Numbered from the stretch's first letter, positions 45,555-54,728 are shown. The stretch: 64,000 nt of DNA from Pseudomonadaceae bacterium SI-3 (GCA_004010935.1 CP026511.1:2728001-2792000); one strand, 5' to 3'. Translations and numbers: made by a program. The notes: generated by a model not told the origin, from the sequence alone.

Positions 45555-46664
45555 ATGACAGAACGTAACAACGACTTCACCACCAACGGTGAACGCCGCG
45601 CTTTTCTGAAGTCTTCCTTGATGGTGTCGGCCGGTGTCGCCTCCATGGGCAGCCTGGGCCTGTCCCGGCTCGCCGTCGCCGAACCCTTGACCCAGCGCTA
45701 TCCAGACGAGCTGGTGGAGATTCTCGACGAGAGCTTCGCCAAGTACAGGCTGTTCAACGCCAGCGTCGAGAAGATCGCCAGCGGTATGCGCTGGGCTGAA
45801 GGTCCGGTCTGGGTGGGCGATGCTCGCTACCTGCTGGTCAGCGATATCCCGGAAAACCGCATCATGCGCTGGGATGAGATCACTGGCTCGTTCGATGTCT
45901 ATCGCCAGCCCTCGAATCACTCCAACGGCTTGGCGCGCGACCTACAGGGTCGGCTGCTGACGTGCGAAGGCTCAACGACCAACGATATCGGTCGCCGTGT
46001 GACCCGCACCGAGCCCGACGGCAGCATCACGGTGCTGGCCGATCGGTTCGAGGGCAAACGCTTCAATTCGCCCAATGACCTGGCGGTGCATCAGGACGGC
46101 TCGGTGTGGTTCACCGACCCACCCTTTCAGACCGGCAACTATTATGAAGGGCACAAGATCGAGACCGAGCTGCCAGACGCGGTCTACCGCATCGACGGGG
46201 CAAGCGGCGCCGTGACCCGAGTGATCGACTCGATCTCCGGTCCCAACGGGCTGTGCTTCTCACCCGACCAGAACACGCTCTATGTAGTTGAAGGGCGCGC
46301 CAAACCGAACCGGCTGATCTGGGCCTACCCGGTCAATGAGGATGGCACGCTGGGCGAACGCCGCAAGCACATCGAGGCATCGGCGTATGGCGCACTGGAT
46401 GGCATCAAGTGCGACGAAGACGGTAATTTGTGGTGCGGTTGGGGTAGCTCAGGCGCCCCGGAAGCGGTGACCGCCGACCTCGATGGCGTGATGATTTTCA
46501 ACCCAGCGGGCAAGGCCATCGGCAAGATCCGGCTGCCGGAACGCTGCGCCAATCTGTGCTTCGGGGGCGCCAAGGGCAACCGCCTGTTCATGGCCAGCAG
46601 CCATTCGCTGTATGCGCTCTACGTCAACACGCGCGACGCGAGCTTCGGCAAGTACGGCAGCTGA
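45555..46664 (+). CDS. Tat-exported SMP-30/gluconolactonase-family lactonase
   Basis: This 369-residue protein begins with a twin-arginine signal (NGERRAFLKSSLMVSAGVAS) and a cleavage region near AVA. The mature part is a six-bladed propeller of the SMP-30 family. It has GMRWAEGPVWVGDARYLLV (metal Glu), HSNGLARDLQGRLLTCEGS, FNSPNDLAVHQDGSVWFTDP (metal Asn) and SGPNGLCFSPDQNTLYV. It probably hydrolyses a sugar lactone in the periplasm. The ATG at 45555 has AAGGA 7 bases upstream. Monocistronic. Confidence 0.92.
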   Translation: MTERNNDFTTNGERRAFLKSSLMVSAGVASMGSLGLSRLAVAEPLTQRYPDELVEILDESFAKYRLFNASVEKIASGMRWAEGPVWVGDARYLLVSDIPENRIMRWDEITGSFDVYRQPSNHSNGLARDLQGRLLTCEGSTTNDIGRRVTRTEPDGSITVLADRFEGKRFNSPNDLAVHQDGSVWFTDPPFQTGNYYEGHKIETELPDAVYRIDGASGAVTRVIDSISGPNGLCFSPDQNTLYVVEGRAKPNRLIWAYPVNEDGTLGERRKHIEASAYGALDGIKCDEDGNLWCGWGSSGAPEAVTADLDGVMIFNPAGKAIGKIRLPERCANLCFGGAKGNRLFMASSHSLYALYVNTRDASFGKYGS

Positions 46665-46694
46665 GCGGGCGCCGTTCCTTTCAACCGACCTAGC

Positions 46695-46776
46695 TTAGGT
46701 AGAAGCGAGCGTGCATGCGAAGAGCTGCCCCACCAGGTTCAACGCATTCATAAGCACGCTCGCTCCTATAGGTTGG
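46695..46776. repeat. Inverted pair of REP-type sequences
   Basis: AGCGAGCGTGC at 46704-46714 and its exact complement GCACGCTCGCT at 46754-46764 are separated by about 40 bases. Flanks (TAGGTAGA... and ...CCTATAGGTT) also roughly mirror each other. It sits in the gap between two convergent genes and resembles the GTAGGAGCGAGC repeat class seen at 20549. Confidence 0.65.
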
Positions 46777-46801
46777 CTTGCGACCCGAACGTTCTACTCG
46801 C

Positions 46802-47710
46802 TCACGCGACCGACGCATCCTCGCCCAAATGGATCACCCGCGCCGCGCGCAGCATGCACTTGGTCATTTCGGGCGGTGAAAACTTGGTCAGGATGTCATT
46901 GGCACCGGCGGCCTTGGCCTTGTCGGTGCTGATGGTGCTGTCCAGCGAGGTGTGCAGAAGCACATAGATAGAGGCGTAGTCGGGATGCTTGCGCAGTGCC
47001 TGGGTGAAGGAATACCCGTCCATTTCAGGCATCTCGATATCCGAGACCACGCAGTTGATCGCCTCGTAGCTATCCTTGAGGCTGTCGAGTTTCTCGAAGG
47101 CTTCGCGGGCGCTGCGCACCGCATGGCACGTGATGCCCATCTTGGTCAGCGCCGATACCGACATGTGAATGGCCACCTGGCTGTCATCGACGATCAGCGC
47201 GCGGGTTTCAGTGAGCAATTGCGCGTCCTGGTCGTCCAGATGAGAAATGTCGGCCTCTCCCGGAACCGGGGCGATGTTGTGAATGACCTTTTCCACGTCG
47301 AGGATCTGGATCAGTTCGCCATCCACTTCCGCCGTCCCGGTAATGAACGAGTTGGCGCGCGCGCCGTAAGGCGGCGGCAGGATTTTCGACGTCTGGATAT
47401 GCACGATCTTGACCACCGCCTGGACGTGCAAGCCCTGTTTGGAGCGGCTGATCTCGGTAACGATCAGGCAGCCGCCTTTGGGGTCCTGCAACGGCGCCAT
47501 GCCGATTGCCAGGCTGAGGTCGATCACCGACAACGGCTGGCCCCGCAGCGTCGCGACGCCTCGGACGTGGGGATGCGATTCGGGCAACCGAGTGAGCGAC
47601 GGCGTCGGAATGATTTCGCTGACCTTCAACAAGTTGATCGCCATCTGCTTGCCGCTGCGCAGCGTGAACAGCAAAAGCGATAAGGCGTCGGTAGCGGATG
47701 CGTTGTTCAT
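46802..47710 (-). CDS. cheV: Chemotaxis coupling protein CheV
   Basis: This 302-residue protein has a CheW domain at about residues 10-160 (LLFTLRSGKQMAINLLKVSE, then RGVATLRGQPLSVIDLSLAI) and a receiver domain at about 170-300 (ALIVDDSQVAIHMSVSAL; acceptor Asp in CVVSDIEMPEMDGYS; Lys in DILTKFSPPEM). It couples chemoreceptors to CheA with phosphorylation-dependent adaptation. It stands alone here, as is usual for Pseudomonas cheV genes. A REP pair lies downstream. Confidence 0.93.
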   Translation of the reverse strand: MNNASATDALSLLLFTLRSGKQMAINLLKVSEIIPTPSLTRLPESHPHVRGVATLRGQPLSVIDLSLAIGMAPLQDPKGGCLIVTEISRSKQGLHVQAVVKIVHIQTSKILPPPYGARANSFITGTAEVDGELIQILDVEKVIHNIAPVPGEADISHLDDQDAQLLTETRALIVDDSQVAIHMSVSALTKMGITCHAVRSAREAFEKLDSLKDSYEAINCVVSDIEMPEMDGYSFTQALRKHPDYASIYVLLHTSLDSTISTDKAKAAGANDILTKFSPPEMTKCMLRAARVIHLGEDASVA

Positions 47711-47835
47711 GAATGGTCCTGTGGAAAGCCGGTCTCGTGCCGAGATGTAACCTCGCTACAGCCTTGTCGGCAGCCGCGCGCAAATCTTCAGTGGAATCGG
47801 CGCAGGCCCGACGAATAGCAACCGCTCCCCGTGAC

Positions 47836-49023
47836 TCAACAGCGCTCGAAAACCGCCGCAATGCCCTGCCCACCGCCAATGCACATGGTCACCAGCGCGT
47901 AGCGCCCCTGAATGCGCTGCAGTTCGTGGATCGCCTTGACCGCAATGATTGCGCCGGTCGCGCCCACCGGATGACCGAGGGAGATACCTGAACCGTTGGG
48001 ATTGACCCGCGCCGGGTCCATGCCCAGCTCTTGTATCACCGCACAGGCCTGGGCGGCGAAGGCTTCGTTGGCTTCGATCACGTCGATCTTGTCGAGGCTG
48101 ATCCCGGTGCGCTCCAGCACCTTGCGCACGGCCGGCACCGGGCCGATGCCCATGTAGGCCGGGTCCACGCCCGCATGGGCATACCCGACCAGCCTCGCCA
48201 TGGGCTTGAGCCCCAGCGCCTGCGCACGCCCGGCCTCGGCCAGCACCAGCGCCGCAGCACCATCGTTGAGCCCGGAGGCGTTGCCCGCGGTCACGGTGCC
48301 GTTGTCCTTCTTGAACACCGGTTTCAGCGCCGCGAGGCGCTCGGCGGTCAGGTCCCCGCGGATATGTTCGTCGGCCTCGAATTGCACGGTCCCCTTGCGG
48401 GTGGCAACGGCGACCGGGACGATTTGCTCACGGAAGCGGCCCTGCTCCACCGCGCGAACGGCCCGCCGTTGGCTTTCCAGTGCCAGCGCATCCTGCTGTT
48501 CACGGCTGATGCCATAGCGCTCGGCGACATTTTCCGCGGTCACGCCCATGTGGAACTTGCCCCAGGGGTCATGCAGCAGGGTATTCATGTAGTCGATCGC
48601 CTGGCTGTCGCCGAGGCGCGCACCCCAGCGCAGGTTCGGCAGGATGAACGGACCGCGGCTCATACTTTCTGCGCCGCCACCAATGGCTACGTCGGTATCG
48701 CCCAGCAGGATCGACTGCGCCGCCGAAATTACCGCCTGCAAACCCGAGCCGCACAAGCGGTTGACGTTGAAGGCCGGGGTTTCCAGCGGAATACCGGCAT
48801 CCACCGCTGCCACGCGCGCCAGGTAACCATCGCGCGGTTCAGTGGGGATCACGTTGCCCATCACCACGTGGCCCACAGCGTCAGCGGGCGTACCGGAGCG
48901 TTCAAGCACGCCGCGGCAGGCCGTGGTGGCAAGGGCGATCAGGTCGACATCCTTCAGCGCACCGCCAAAGGAGCCAATCGGGGTGCGCACGGCACCGACA
49001 ACGACGATTTCACGTTCAGCCAT
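47836..49023 (-). CDS. Acetyl-CoA C-acyltransferase (thiolase)
   Basis: This 395-residue enzyme has the nucleophile Cys in [22 protein letters not shown] with the active His region, [19 protein letters not shown], and the second catalytic Cys in [11 protein letters not shown]. These are all standard for thiolase II. It condenses or cleaves acetyl-/acyl-CoA in fatty-acid, PHA or aromatic degradation (BktB/PhaA/PcaF-like); specificity is not certain. The ATG at 49023 has GAGG 6 bases upstream; the frame extends to 49143. No beta-oxidation partner is adjacent. Confidence 0.93.
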   Translation of the reverse strand: MAEREIVVVGAVRTPIGSFGGALKDVDLIALATTACRGVLERSGTPADAVGHVVMGNVIPTEPRDGYLARVAAVDAGIPLETPAFNVNRLCGSGLQAVISAAQSILLGDTDVAIGGGAESMSRGPFILPNLRWGARLGDSQAIDYMNTLLHDPWGKFHMGVTAENVAERYGISREQQDALALESQRRAVRAVEQGRFREQIVPVAVATRKGTVQFEADEHIRGDLTAERLAALKPVFKKDNGTVTAGNASGLNDGAAALVLAEAGRAQALGLKPMARLVGYAHAGVDPAYMGIGPVPAVRKVLERTGISLDKIDVIEANEAFAAQACAVIQELGMDPARVNPNGSGISLGHPVGATGAIIAVKAIHELQRIQGRYALVTMCIGGGQGIAAVFERC

Positions 49024-49234
49024 GGGGGCCTCTTCGAAGCAGGAATCAGGCGCGCCGCCAGGAACCGGCGCGCGGAGTCGCCCGATCCTAGCGAAGTCCG
49101 GCTGCGGAACAATAGCCATTGGCGCAGAACTGCTGTGCAGCATTGCAGAACCGGGCGGTCAGCCTGATTCGCTAATCTGAAAAGTCAGGCGACTAAGGCG
49201 TGGCTGGGTGACCAGCTCATGGCGCCGGCAGCGG

Positions 49235-51355
49235 TTACGGCGCCATGGCATCGGTGGCGATCAGCTCGCCATGGGCGTGGCGCCCGGCCTTATCTGCCCG
49301 TTTGCGCGCACTGATGGTGGCCACGCACTGGTCATCGTTGTTGAGGATGACGATGCACTCCAGACACTGAATACACTCGTCATAGTCGATGCGCCCGTCA
49401 CGCTTAATCGCGCCGATCTCGCAGTGGTTCTTGCAGTGCTGGCAGGGTTGACCGCACGCATCGATACGCTTGAGCCAGGAGAACAGGTGGAACTTGCCAA
49501 GCATCGCCAACCCTGCGCCCAGTGGACAGACGTAGCGGCAATAGAACTTGTGCACGAACAGACCCAGCCCGAGCAGAACAACGGCATAGAGCACGAACGG
49601 CCAGGAGCGGACGAAGAATAGTGTGATGCTGGTCTTGAACGGCTCCACTTCGGCGAGCCGCTCGGCCAGCGTCAGCGAATAGAAGGCGGTCGGCACCAGA
49701 CCGATGAGAATCAGGTACTTCAACCACTGCAAGCGCTGATGGCGCCGATCAGAGATTTTCCACTGGCGGATACGCAGGCGCTTGGCCAGCCAGCCGAGCA
49801 TTTCCTGCAGCGCACCAAACGGACAGAGCCAGCCACAGAACACGCCACGACCCCAGATGAACAGGCTGACAAAGGTGAAGCTCCAGAGGATGAAGATCAC
49901 CGGATCCATCAGGAACACCCGGATATCGAAGTTCTCCCCCAGCGCCAATAACAAGGTGAAGATGTTCACTACTGAGAGCTGGCCCTGGGCATACAGGCCT
50001 ATGAACACCAGCGTGAACAACAAAAAACCGGCACGGAACAGATGGAAGCCACGGCTGTGCCGGCTGATGCGATGCTGCCAGATGAACACGGCGCTCAGCA
50101 GGATCAGCGATACGACAAGCACGCCGATCTGCCACATGCGCTCCTGCCACATGCGCATCCAGATGGGCGCCGGCTCGGCAGCAATCTGCGCCTCTTCAAT
50201 GTTGAACAGCTGCTGGTCGAGCTGAAAGTCACGGGTGAACTGCGTGCTGCTTTGCACCAGATGGTTGCGCTGCAGGTTCACGTTCAATCGCAACCCGGCA
50301 GGCTCGGCAGGGTTGAACGCGCTATGTGTCTTGATGCGGAAGATCTGCGCCTCGACCTCATCGAGCGGCGCGTCGAGCAGGTCCATCACCGCGCCGTTGT
50401 TGAAATTCATGTCATACAGGTCAATGGCGTGGCCGTTCTGCATCAGTACCAACCGGCTGGGCGATGTGGCTGGCACGAAGTCGTCCGGCACATGGCGATA
50501 GATACCCGAGGAGAGCACCAGCACCGCTTGCTCGCCGGCTTTCAATTCCTCGTTGAGCTTGGCGAAGCCGGCGTCGCCCAACAGATTGCGGCCAATGCTT
50601 GGCGCGTTCAGGTAGGCGAAGTAGAGGTCGGTGAAGGGCTGCGTATCGCTCTCCGGCTCGATACCCAGGTAACCCTCAATGGAATGACCCAAGCCGCGTT
50701 CGACCTCCTCGCGGCTGATCGTCCAATGCTGGAGATAGCCGCGCTGCAGCAACTGTGACCAGTCGAGCGGTTCATAGAGGTCGGGCTTTGCCGTGGCCAA
50801 GGGTCCGCTGGCAAATCCTTCGAGCAGCTTGCGGGCCACGCTCAGGGCTGACAGCAACACGGTCTCGTTGAGGATCACTACCGACACCGTAGCCTTGCTC
50901 ACCCCATCGATGCGGGCAATCGACTCACTTCCGCTCGCCCCGCCCTGTGCACCGCCCACCACAATGGGTATGCCAATCGATTTCTGTTGGTACTGGTCGA
51001 CGAAGTCGAACAGCGGCTGTTCCCCGAGCCCGTGCAGGAAAACCGGCTCGTGATGTTCCAGAACCTTCACCCCGGCCAGCACACCCTGGGTGTCCATGCC
51101 GATCAGCAGACGGATCGGTTTGCCGGAAAATCCCTGCAGGTTTGAATAATCGGTGGACTCGAAGGCATAGCCGAGCAATTCGTCCAGCTGATAGACGCTG
51201 TGCACAGGCGGATTGTCCTGCTTCGGCTCGATTCGCGTGGCTTTAGGAAAAAGCTGCTGTATCTGCCCGTCCAGCCCCTGTGCGAGCAGCGTCGGGCTAG
51301 CCAGCACGCTCAGCAGCACAAGCATGCGGAAAAGAAGGCTGGCGCAGCGAGTCAT
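49235..51355 (-). CDS. NosR/NirI-family membrane flavo-iron-sulfur protein
   Basis: This 706-residue protein has a Sec signal and a periplasmic FMN-binding domain (DGVSKATVSVVILNETVL with the likely flavin-accepting Thr). Several TM helices follow from about residue 415, with two CxxxCP motifs facing the cytoplasm (FCGWLCPFG and YCRYVCPLG). The end is a polyferredoxin (CGQPCQHCKNHCEIGAI, CIQCLECIVI). This is the NosR architecture that feeds electrons to N2O reductase. No nosZ or other nos gene is adjacent, so it may be an orphan paralogue (NirI-like) or a dispersed nosR. AAGGGG precedes the ATG, and a 7-bp hairpin lies in the leader (51366-51385). No FNR/Anr box was seen. Confidence 0.88.
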   Translation of the reverse strand: MTRCASLLFRMLVLLSVLASPTLLAQGLDGQIQQLFPKATRIEPKQDNPPVHSVYQLDELLGYAFESTDYSNLQGFSGKPIRLLIGMDTQGVLAGVKVLEHHEPVFLHGLGEQPLFDFVDQYQQKSIGIPIVVGGAQGGASGSESIARIDGVSKATVSVVILNETVLLSALSVARKLLEGFASGPLATAKPDLYEPLDWSQLLQRGYLQHWTISREEVERGLGHSIEGYLGIEPESDTQPFTDLYFAYLNAPSIGRNLLGDAGFAKLNEELKAGEQAVLVLSSGIYRHVPDDFVPATSPSRLVLMQNGHAIDLYDMNFNNGAVMDLLDAPLDEVEAQIFRIKTHSAFNPAEPAGLRLNVNLQRNHLVQSSTQFTRDFQLDQQLFNIEEAQIAAEPAPIWMRMWQERMWQIGVLVVSLILLSAVFIWQHRISRHSRGFHLFRAGFLLFTLVFIGLYAQGQLSVVNIFTLLLALGENFDIRVFLMDPVIFILWSFTFVSLFIWGRGVFCGWLCPFGALQEMLGWLAKRLRIRQWKISDRRHQRLQWLKYLILIGLVPTAFYSLTLAERLAEVEPFKTSITLFFVRSWPFVLYAVVLLGLGLFVHKFYCRYVCPLGAGLAMLGKFHLFSWLKRIDACGQPCQHCKNHCEIGAIKRDGRIDYDECIQCLECIVILNNDDQCVATISARKRADKAGRHAHGELIATDAMAP

Positions 51356-51365
51356 GGATGCCCCT

Positions 51366-51385
51366 TGGCTGTTGTTATACAGCCA
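51366..51385 (-). other. Leader hairpin before the NosR-like gene
   Basis: TGGCTGT / ACAGCCA with loop TGTTAT lies immediately upstream of the ribosome site (AAGGGG) on the minus strand. It could modulate translation or be incidental. Confidence 0.4.
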
Positions 51386-51582
51386 TGCTATCCGCCGCTC
51401 GCGCCCCCGCCATGCGACTTGCTGGCTGGAACGACAGTACTTCAGTCTTAGATTCTGATCGTCAGCCGTGAGCGATCGTTTTCACCCGGTCCGATGTGCG
51501 CCCGTCGCGCAACGCCTTCGGCACGGAACGATGCACGCCGTCACCGGGCCCAAGCTAGACAACCCAAACGGGAGGCCCAGCG

Positions 51583-51894
51583 ATGACCAAGGCAGTCAAA
51601 CCGGACGCCGAACAACCCTACTTCGACGCCCCTGCCCATATTCCTGGCGGTAGCGATCACCAGATTCCGCACAGCCACCGGCTCGTGTACCGCGACTACG
51701 ATGTGATCGTCCACCTCACCGGCTACGAGTACGAGACCTTCGGCGAGACCCTCTGGGCCGTGGGTGCCGAGGTGGTCAAAGAATTGGAAATCGTCGTCCC
51801 GGTGAGCGTCGACCAGACGCAGCATTACCGCAGCTACGACGAAGCCTTGGCGCATGGCACGGCGCTGGGCAAGCGGCTGGTCGACGGGCTCTGA
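51583..51894 (+). CDS. Conserved hypothetical protein
   Basis: This 103-residue acidic soluble protein contains HRLVYRDYDVIVHLTGYEYE and VVKELEIVVPVSVDQTQHYR. No signal peptide, Cys or named motif. GGGAGG precedes the ATG by 8 bases. It is the first of four co-directional small genes (51583-53069), possibly transcribed together. Confidence 0.7.
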   Translation: MTKAVKPDAEQPYFDAPAHIPGGSDHQIPHSHRLVYRDYDVIVHLTGYEYETFGETLWAVGAEVVKELEIVVPVSVDQTQHYRSYDEALAHGTALGKRLVDGL

Positions 51895-51974
51895 CCCGCG
51901 TCCGCCAAACCTCTGAACAGTCACTGGCTGCAGCATGCGGCCAGATCAACCAGACCATCGGGAGAATCCATTCC

Positions 51975-52268
51975 ATGAACGACAACAACGCGGTCGTACG
52001 ACACGACGAGTCGCAGCAGCGCTATGTCCTTGAAGTCGACGGCAAGGAACTGGGCGTCGCCAGTTATCAGGACGAGAGCGACCGTCAGGTCTTTACCCAC
52101 ACGGAGGTCGATCCGAGTTTGGAGGGCCAGGGCATGGGCAGCAAACTGGTTCGCGAGGCGCTAGATGACGCCCGTCGTCGCGGCAAGCGCATCGTGCCGA
52201 TGTGTGAGTTCGTTGCGGCCTATGTGAAGAAGCATCACGATTGGGACGACATCATCGCCGCGCAATAA
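51975..52268 (+). CDS. Small GNAT-type N-acetyltransferase (YidJ/NATD1-like)
   Basis: This 97-residue protein matches the compact GNAT subfamily. FTHTEVDPSLEGQGMGSKLV contains the acetyl-CoA pyrophosphate loop (GQGMGSKL). RGKRIVPMCEFVAAYVKKH is the typical C-terminal signature with a conserved Cys. Substrate unknown. It lies 80 bases after the preceding hypothetical gene. Confidence 0.88.
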   Translation: MNDNNAVVRHDESQQRYVLEVDGKELGVASYQDESDRQVFTHTEVDPSLEGQGMGSKLVREALDDARRRGKRIVPMCEFVAAYVKKHHDWDDIIAAQ

Positions 52269-52339
52269 AAGCACGCGGAGGGGCAAGCATTTACCTCTCA
52301 GGCGAGTACCATGCCGGCCCCTGAACCGAAGCGCTTCGC

Positions 52340-52693
52340 ATGACCTGTACCAACCGCAAGATCGATCACCTTCGCCGGCAGATTCCGGGTTTCGCCTGCG
52401 AACCCGGCTGCCACGATTGCTGTGGCCCGGTCACTGCCTCCTCCGAAGAAATGGCCCGCTTGCCGCACAGGAGCGTTGCCGCGCATGACGCGGCGATGGC
52501 GCACTGGAACTGCGTACACCTCGGGCCAAACGGCTGCGAGGCTTACGAACAGCGCCCATTGATCTGTCGGCTGTTCGGCACCACGGCCAGCCTGCCCTGC
52601 CCGCGCGGCCGCGGTCCGGAAATCCCCACGACACCTGAGGTGGAAAAGCAGGTGCACCAACTTATCGCCAGCACCCGTCAATTGCTGGTTTAA
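52340..52693 (+). CDS. YkgJ-family cysteine cluster protein
   Basis: This 117-residue protein carries the cluster CEPGCHDCCGP near residues 20-30, a further Cys in HWNCVHLGPNGCEAYEQRP, and RPLICRLFG. It is the CxxxCxxCC pattern of the UPF0153/YkgJ family, thought to bind zinc or an Fe-S cluster. Function unknown. Confidence 0.88.
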   Translation: MTCTNRKIDHLRRQIPGFACEPGCHDCCGPVTASSEEMARLPHRSVAAHDAAMAHWNCVHLGPNGCEAYEQRPLICRLFGTTASLPCPRGRGPEIPTTPEVEKQVHQLIASTRQLLV

Positions 52694-52727
52694 AGGCGTA
52701 GCCAGAAAAGACATCACGAGAGACACG

Positions 52728-53069
52728 ATGGGCAACGAACTGCGGATTGAAGACATCCAGCTCGGCGACGGCAAGGCCGTGGTCAAAGGCGCCCTGATCA
52801 CCACGCAATACCGTGGCCAACTCGAAGACGGCCGTACCTTTGATTCGTCCTATGATCGCGGTAAGCCGTTTCAGTGCGTGATCGGCACCGGTCGCGTTAT
52901 CAAGGGTTGGGACCTGGGGCTCATGGGCATGAAGGTTGGCGGCAAGCGCAAGCTTTTCGTCCCCGCCCACCTCGCCTATGGCGACCGGCAGGTAGGTGAG
53001 CACATCGCGCCGAACTCGAACCTGCTGTTCGAGATCGAGCTGCTGGAAGTGCTGACCCGTGACGACTGA
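52728..53069 (+). CDS. FKBP-type peptidyl-prolyl cis-trans isomerase
   Basis: This 113-residue single FKBP domain has GALITTQYRGQLEDGRTFDS, VIGTGRVIKGWDLGLMGMKV and PAHLAYGDRQVGEHIAPNSN. The aromatic pocket residues are mostly retained. No signal peptide, so cytoplasmic. It assists protein folding. It lies 34 bases after the YkgJ-family gene. Confidence 0.93.
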   Translation: MGNELRIEDIQLGDGKAVVKGALITTQYRGQLEDGRTFDSSYDRGKPFQCVIGTGRVIKGWDLGLMGMKVGGKRKLFVPAHLAYGDRQVGEHIAPNSNLLFEIELLEVLTRDD

Positions 53070-53135
53070 ACATGAGAGTGATGTCTGAGCAGGAAAACCA
53101 AAACCTGCGGCGGCCATCTGCGGCAGAACAAAGAG

Positions 53136-53211
53136 AGCGGCCCGTTCAGCGGCCGCTACACAAACAGACGTATTCGCACCGATGACGGCTGCAGCCCGAG
53201 GCGCAGCCGTC
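53136..53211 (-). terminator. Hairpins between the FKBP gene and the DadA-like gene
   Basis: GACGGCTGC / GCAGCCGTC (9-bp stem) at 53184-53211 lies just past the minus-strand stop. AGCGGCC / GGCCGCT at 53136-53157 follows and is succeeded on the minus strand by CTCTTTGTT. They probably terminate the DadA-like gene and may work for both convergent genes. Confidence 0.6.
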
Positions 53212-53218
53212 AAGCAGG

Positions 53219-54487
53219 TCAGGCGTGGGCCGGTTGACCGCTAGCGGCAGGAGTCGACGACCGGGCGCTGCCCATGGACTCGCTCACCACGTCACCCAAC
53301 ATGTCGGCAGTAATCGCGCAGAGCGTCCAGCCGAGATGGCCGTGGCCGGTGTTGTAGAACACACAGGGTGAGCTGCCGCGTCCGACCTTGGGCATCATGT
53401 TCGGCATCATCGGCCGCAGGCCAGCCCAAGGCACCACGCTCTGAGTACTGACGCCGGGGAAACATTCAGCCACCCAATCCACTAGCGGACGGATCCGATC
53501 GGCGCGGATGTCGCGGTTATAGCCGTTGAACTCGGCGGTGCCGGCTACCCGAAGGCGGCTGTCACCCAGGCGGCTGGTGACCAGCTTGGTTTCATCGTCC
53601 AGCAAGCTGACGGTAGGCGCTGCTGCGCGGCTGGTCTCGTCGTTGAGGTTGACCGTGATCGAGTAGCCCTTCACCGGATAGATGTTCACCCGATCGCCAA
53701 GTTGGGCGGCCAACGCGCGGCTGGCGGTTCCGGCGCAGACAACGATGCCATCGAACTGCAGGCGCTCTTCGCCACCCGAAGCCGCGACGGTCACGCTGGC
53801 ACCCTTGCCATCGGTGGCAACGGCTTTCACGTTCTGGTCGTAACGGCAGTCGACGCCTAAGCGTATGGCGGCTGCCGCGAGGCCGTTGGTGAACATGTGG
53901 ATGTCGCCCGTGGAATCGCACTCCGTGTAGTAGCCGCCATAGTATTGCCCTGCCAGCGTCGGCTCGATGGCACGCATTTCGTCTGGTGTCACGCTGCGCC
54001 GGGGTAAACCGCCCTGAGCCAGCAATATCGAGACTTTGCCGGCATGCTCGAAACCGGCCTTGTCGCGGTAGATGTGCAAGATGCCGGCCTTTTTCAGGTC
54101 GAAATCAATGCCCTCTTCCTCGGCCCAGGCGAACAGGTGCTCCCGAGCGGCAATAGCCATGCGAGCCGTTTCGATGGTGTTTTGGCGATATTGCGGTATG
54201 GAGCCGATGAACTCAGCGAACCAGGACAGCTTGTGCCAGCTGGGCTTGGGATTGACCAGCAGCGGTGCATCGCTTTTGAGCATCCACTTGATGCCCTTGA
54301 GAATGGTCGACCAGTGATTCCAAACTTCGGCGTTGGAGGCGGACAGCTGACCGCCATTGGCAAACGAGGTTTCCATCGCTGCGTAGCGATGCTTCTCCAA
54401 AAGAGTGACGGCGAAACCACGCTTGGCCAGCGCGTAGGCAGTGGTGATACCGGTGATACCGCCACCAATGACAGCTATCTTTTTCAT
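53219..54487 (-). CDS. DadA-like FAD-dependent D-amino-acid dehydrogenase under glycine riboswitch control
   Basis: This 422-residue protein of the DAO/DadA fold starts KIAVIGGGITGITTAYALAK (FAD Rossmann motif). It contains SFANGGQLSASNAEVWNHWS, a DadA signature, and ends with WAGLRPMMPNMMPKVGRGSS and YNTGHGHLGWTLC. DadA enzymes oxidise D-amino acids to 2-oxo acids and ammonia at the inner membrane. The tandem glycine aptamers upstream point to glycine, or a pathway governed by glycine, as the relevant signal (inference). GGAG lies 9 bases before the ATG. No dadX racemase is adjacent, unlike the main dad operon. Confidence 0.9.
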   Translation of the reverse strand: MKKIAVIGGGITGITTAYALAKRGFAVTLLEKHRYAAMETSFANGGQLSASNAEVWNHWSTILKGIKWMLKSDAPLLVNPKPSWHKLSWFAEFIGSIPQYRQNTIETARMAIAAREHLFAWAEEEGIDFDLKKAGILHIYRDKAGFEHAGKVSILLAQGGLPRRSVTPDEMRAIEPTLAGQYYGGYYTECDSTGDIHMFTNGLAAAAIRLGVDCRYDQNVKAVATDGKGASVTVAASGGEERLQFDGIVVCAGTASRALAAQLGDRVNIYPVKGYSITVNLNDETSRAAAPTVSLLDDETKLVTSRLGDSRLRVAGTAEFNGYNRDIRADRIRPLVDWVAECFPGVSTQSVVPWAGLRPMMPNMMPKVGRGSSPCVFYNTGHGHLGWTLCAITADMLGDVVSESMGSARSSTPAASGQPAHA

Positions 54488-54544
54488 GCGTGCAGCTCCA
54501 GAACGTCAAGGGTCAGAGCCCGTCCGCGACATGCGGATCAGGCG

Positions 54545-54728
54545 CCCCCTCTGTTCTGGACCTGAGAGTTTCACGAGCGGCGCTCGCTTGCTCCTTCGGT
54601 GCGACGGGCGACGACGGGCCCGGCGGCTCTTCAGAGTTCACCTGTGATAACGGTCCTTTTGCCTGAGAGTTTCCGGGGCGGTTGCTCCTTCGGCGCTGCA
54701 CACGACCAAGCCGCTGCAGTCTCTCCCG
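54545..54728 (-). promoter_or_regulatory. Tandem glycine riboswitch
   Basis: On the minus strand, aptamer 1 (54651-54728) reads GGGAGAGACT, later GCGCCGAAGGAGCAACCGCC and then GAAACTCTCAGGCAAAAGGA. Aptamer 2 (about 54545-54646) has GAAGAGCCGCC, then GCACCGAAGGAGCAAGCGAG and GAAACTCTCAGGTCCAGA. The GAGAG, CCGAAGG-GCAA and CTCTCAGG elements are the conserved core of the gcv-type glycine riboswitch, present twice in the usual tandem order. The DadA-like start codon is about 58 bases downstream. Confidence 0.93.

Noticed and set aside
48031..49167. 378-codon plus-strand frame opposite the thiolase
   Set aside because: Shadow frame; thiolase catalytic motifs are complete on the minus strand.
51386..51582. 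FNR/Anr box (TTGAT-N4-ATCAA) upstream of the NosR-like gene
   Set aside because: The sequence contains only partial half-sites such as CTGATCGTCAG; no acceptable match.
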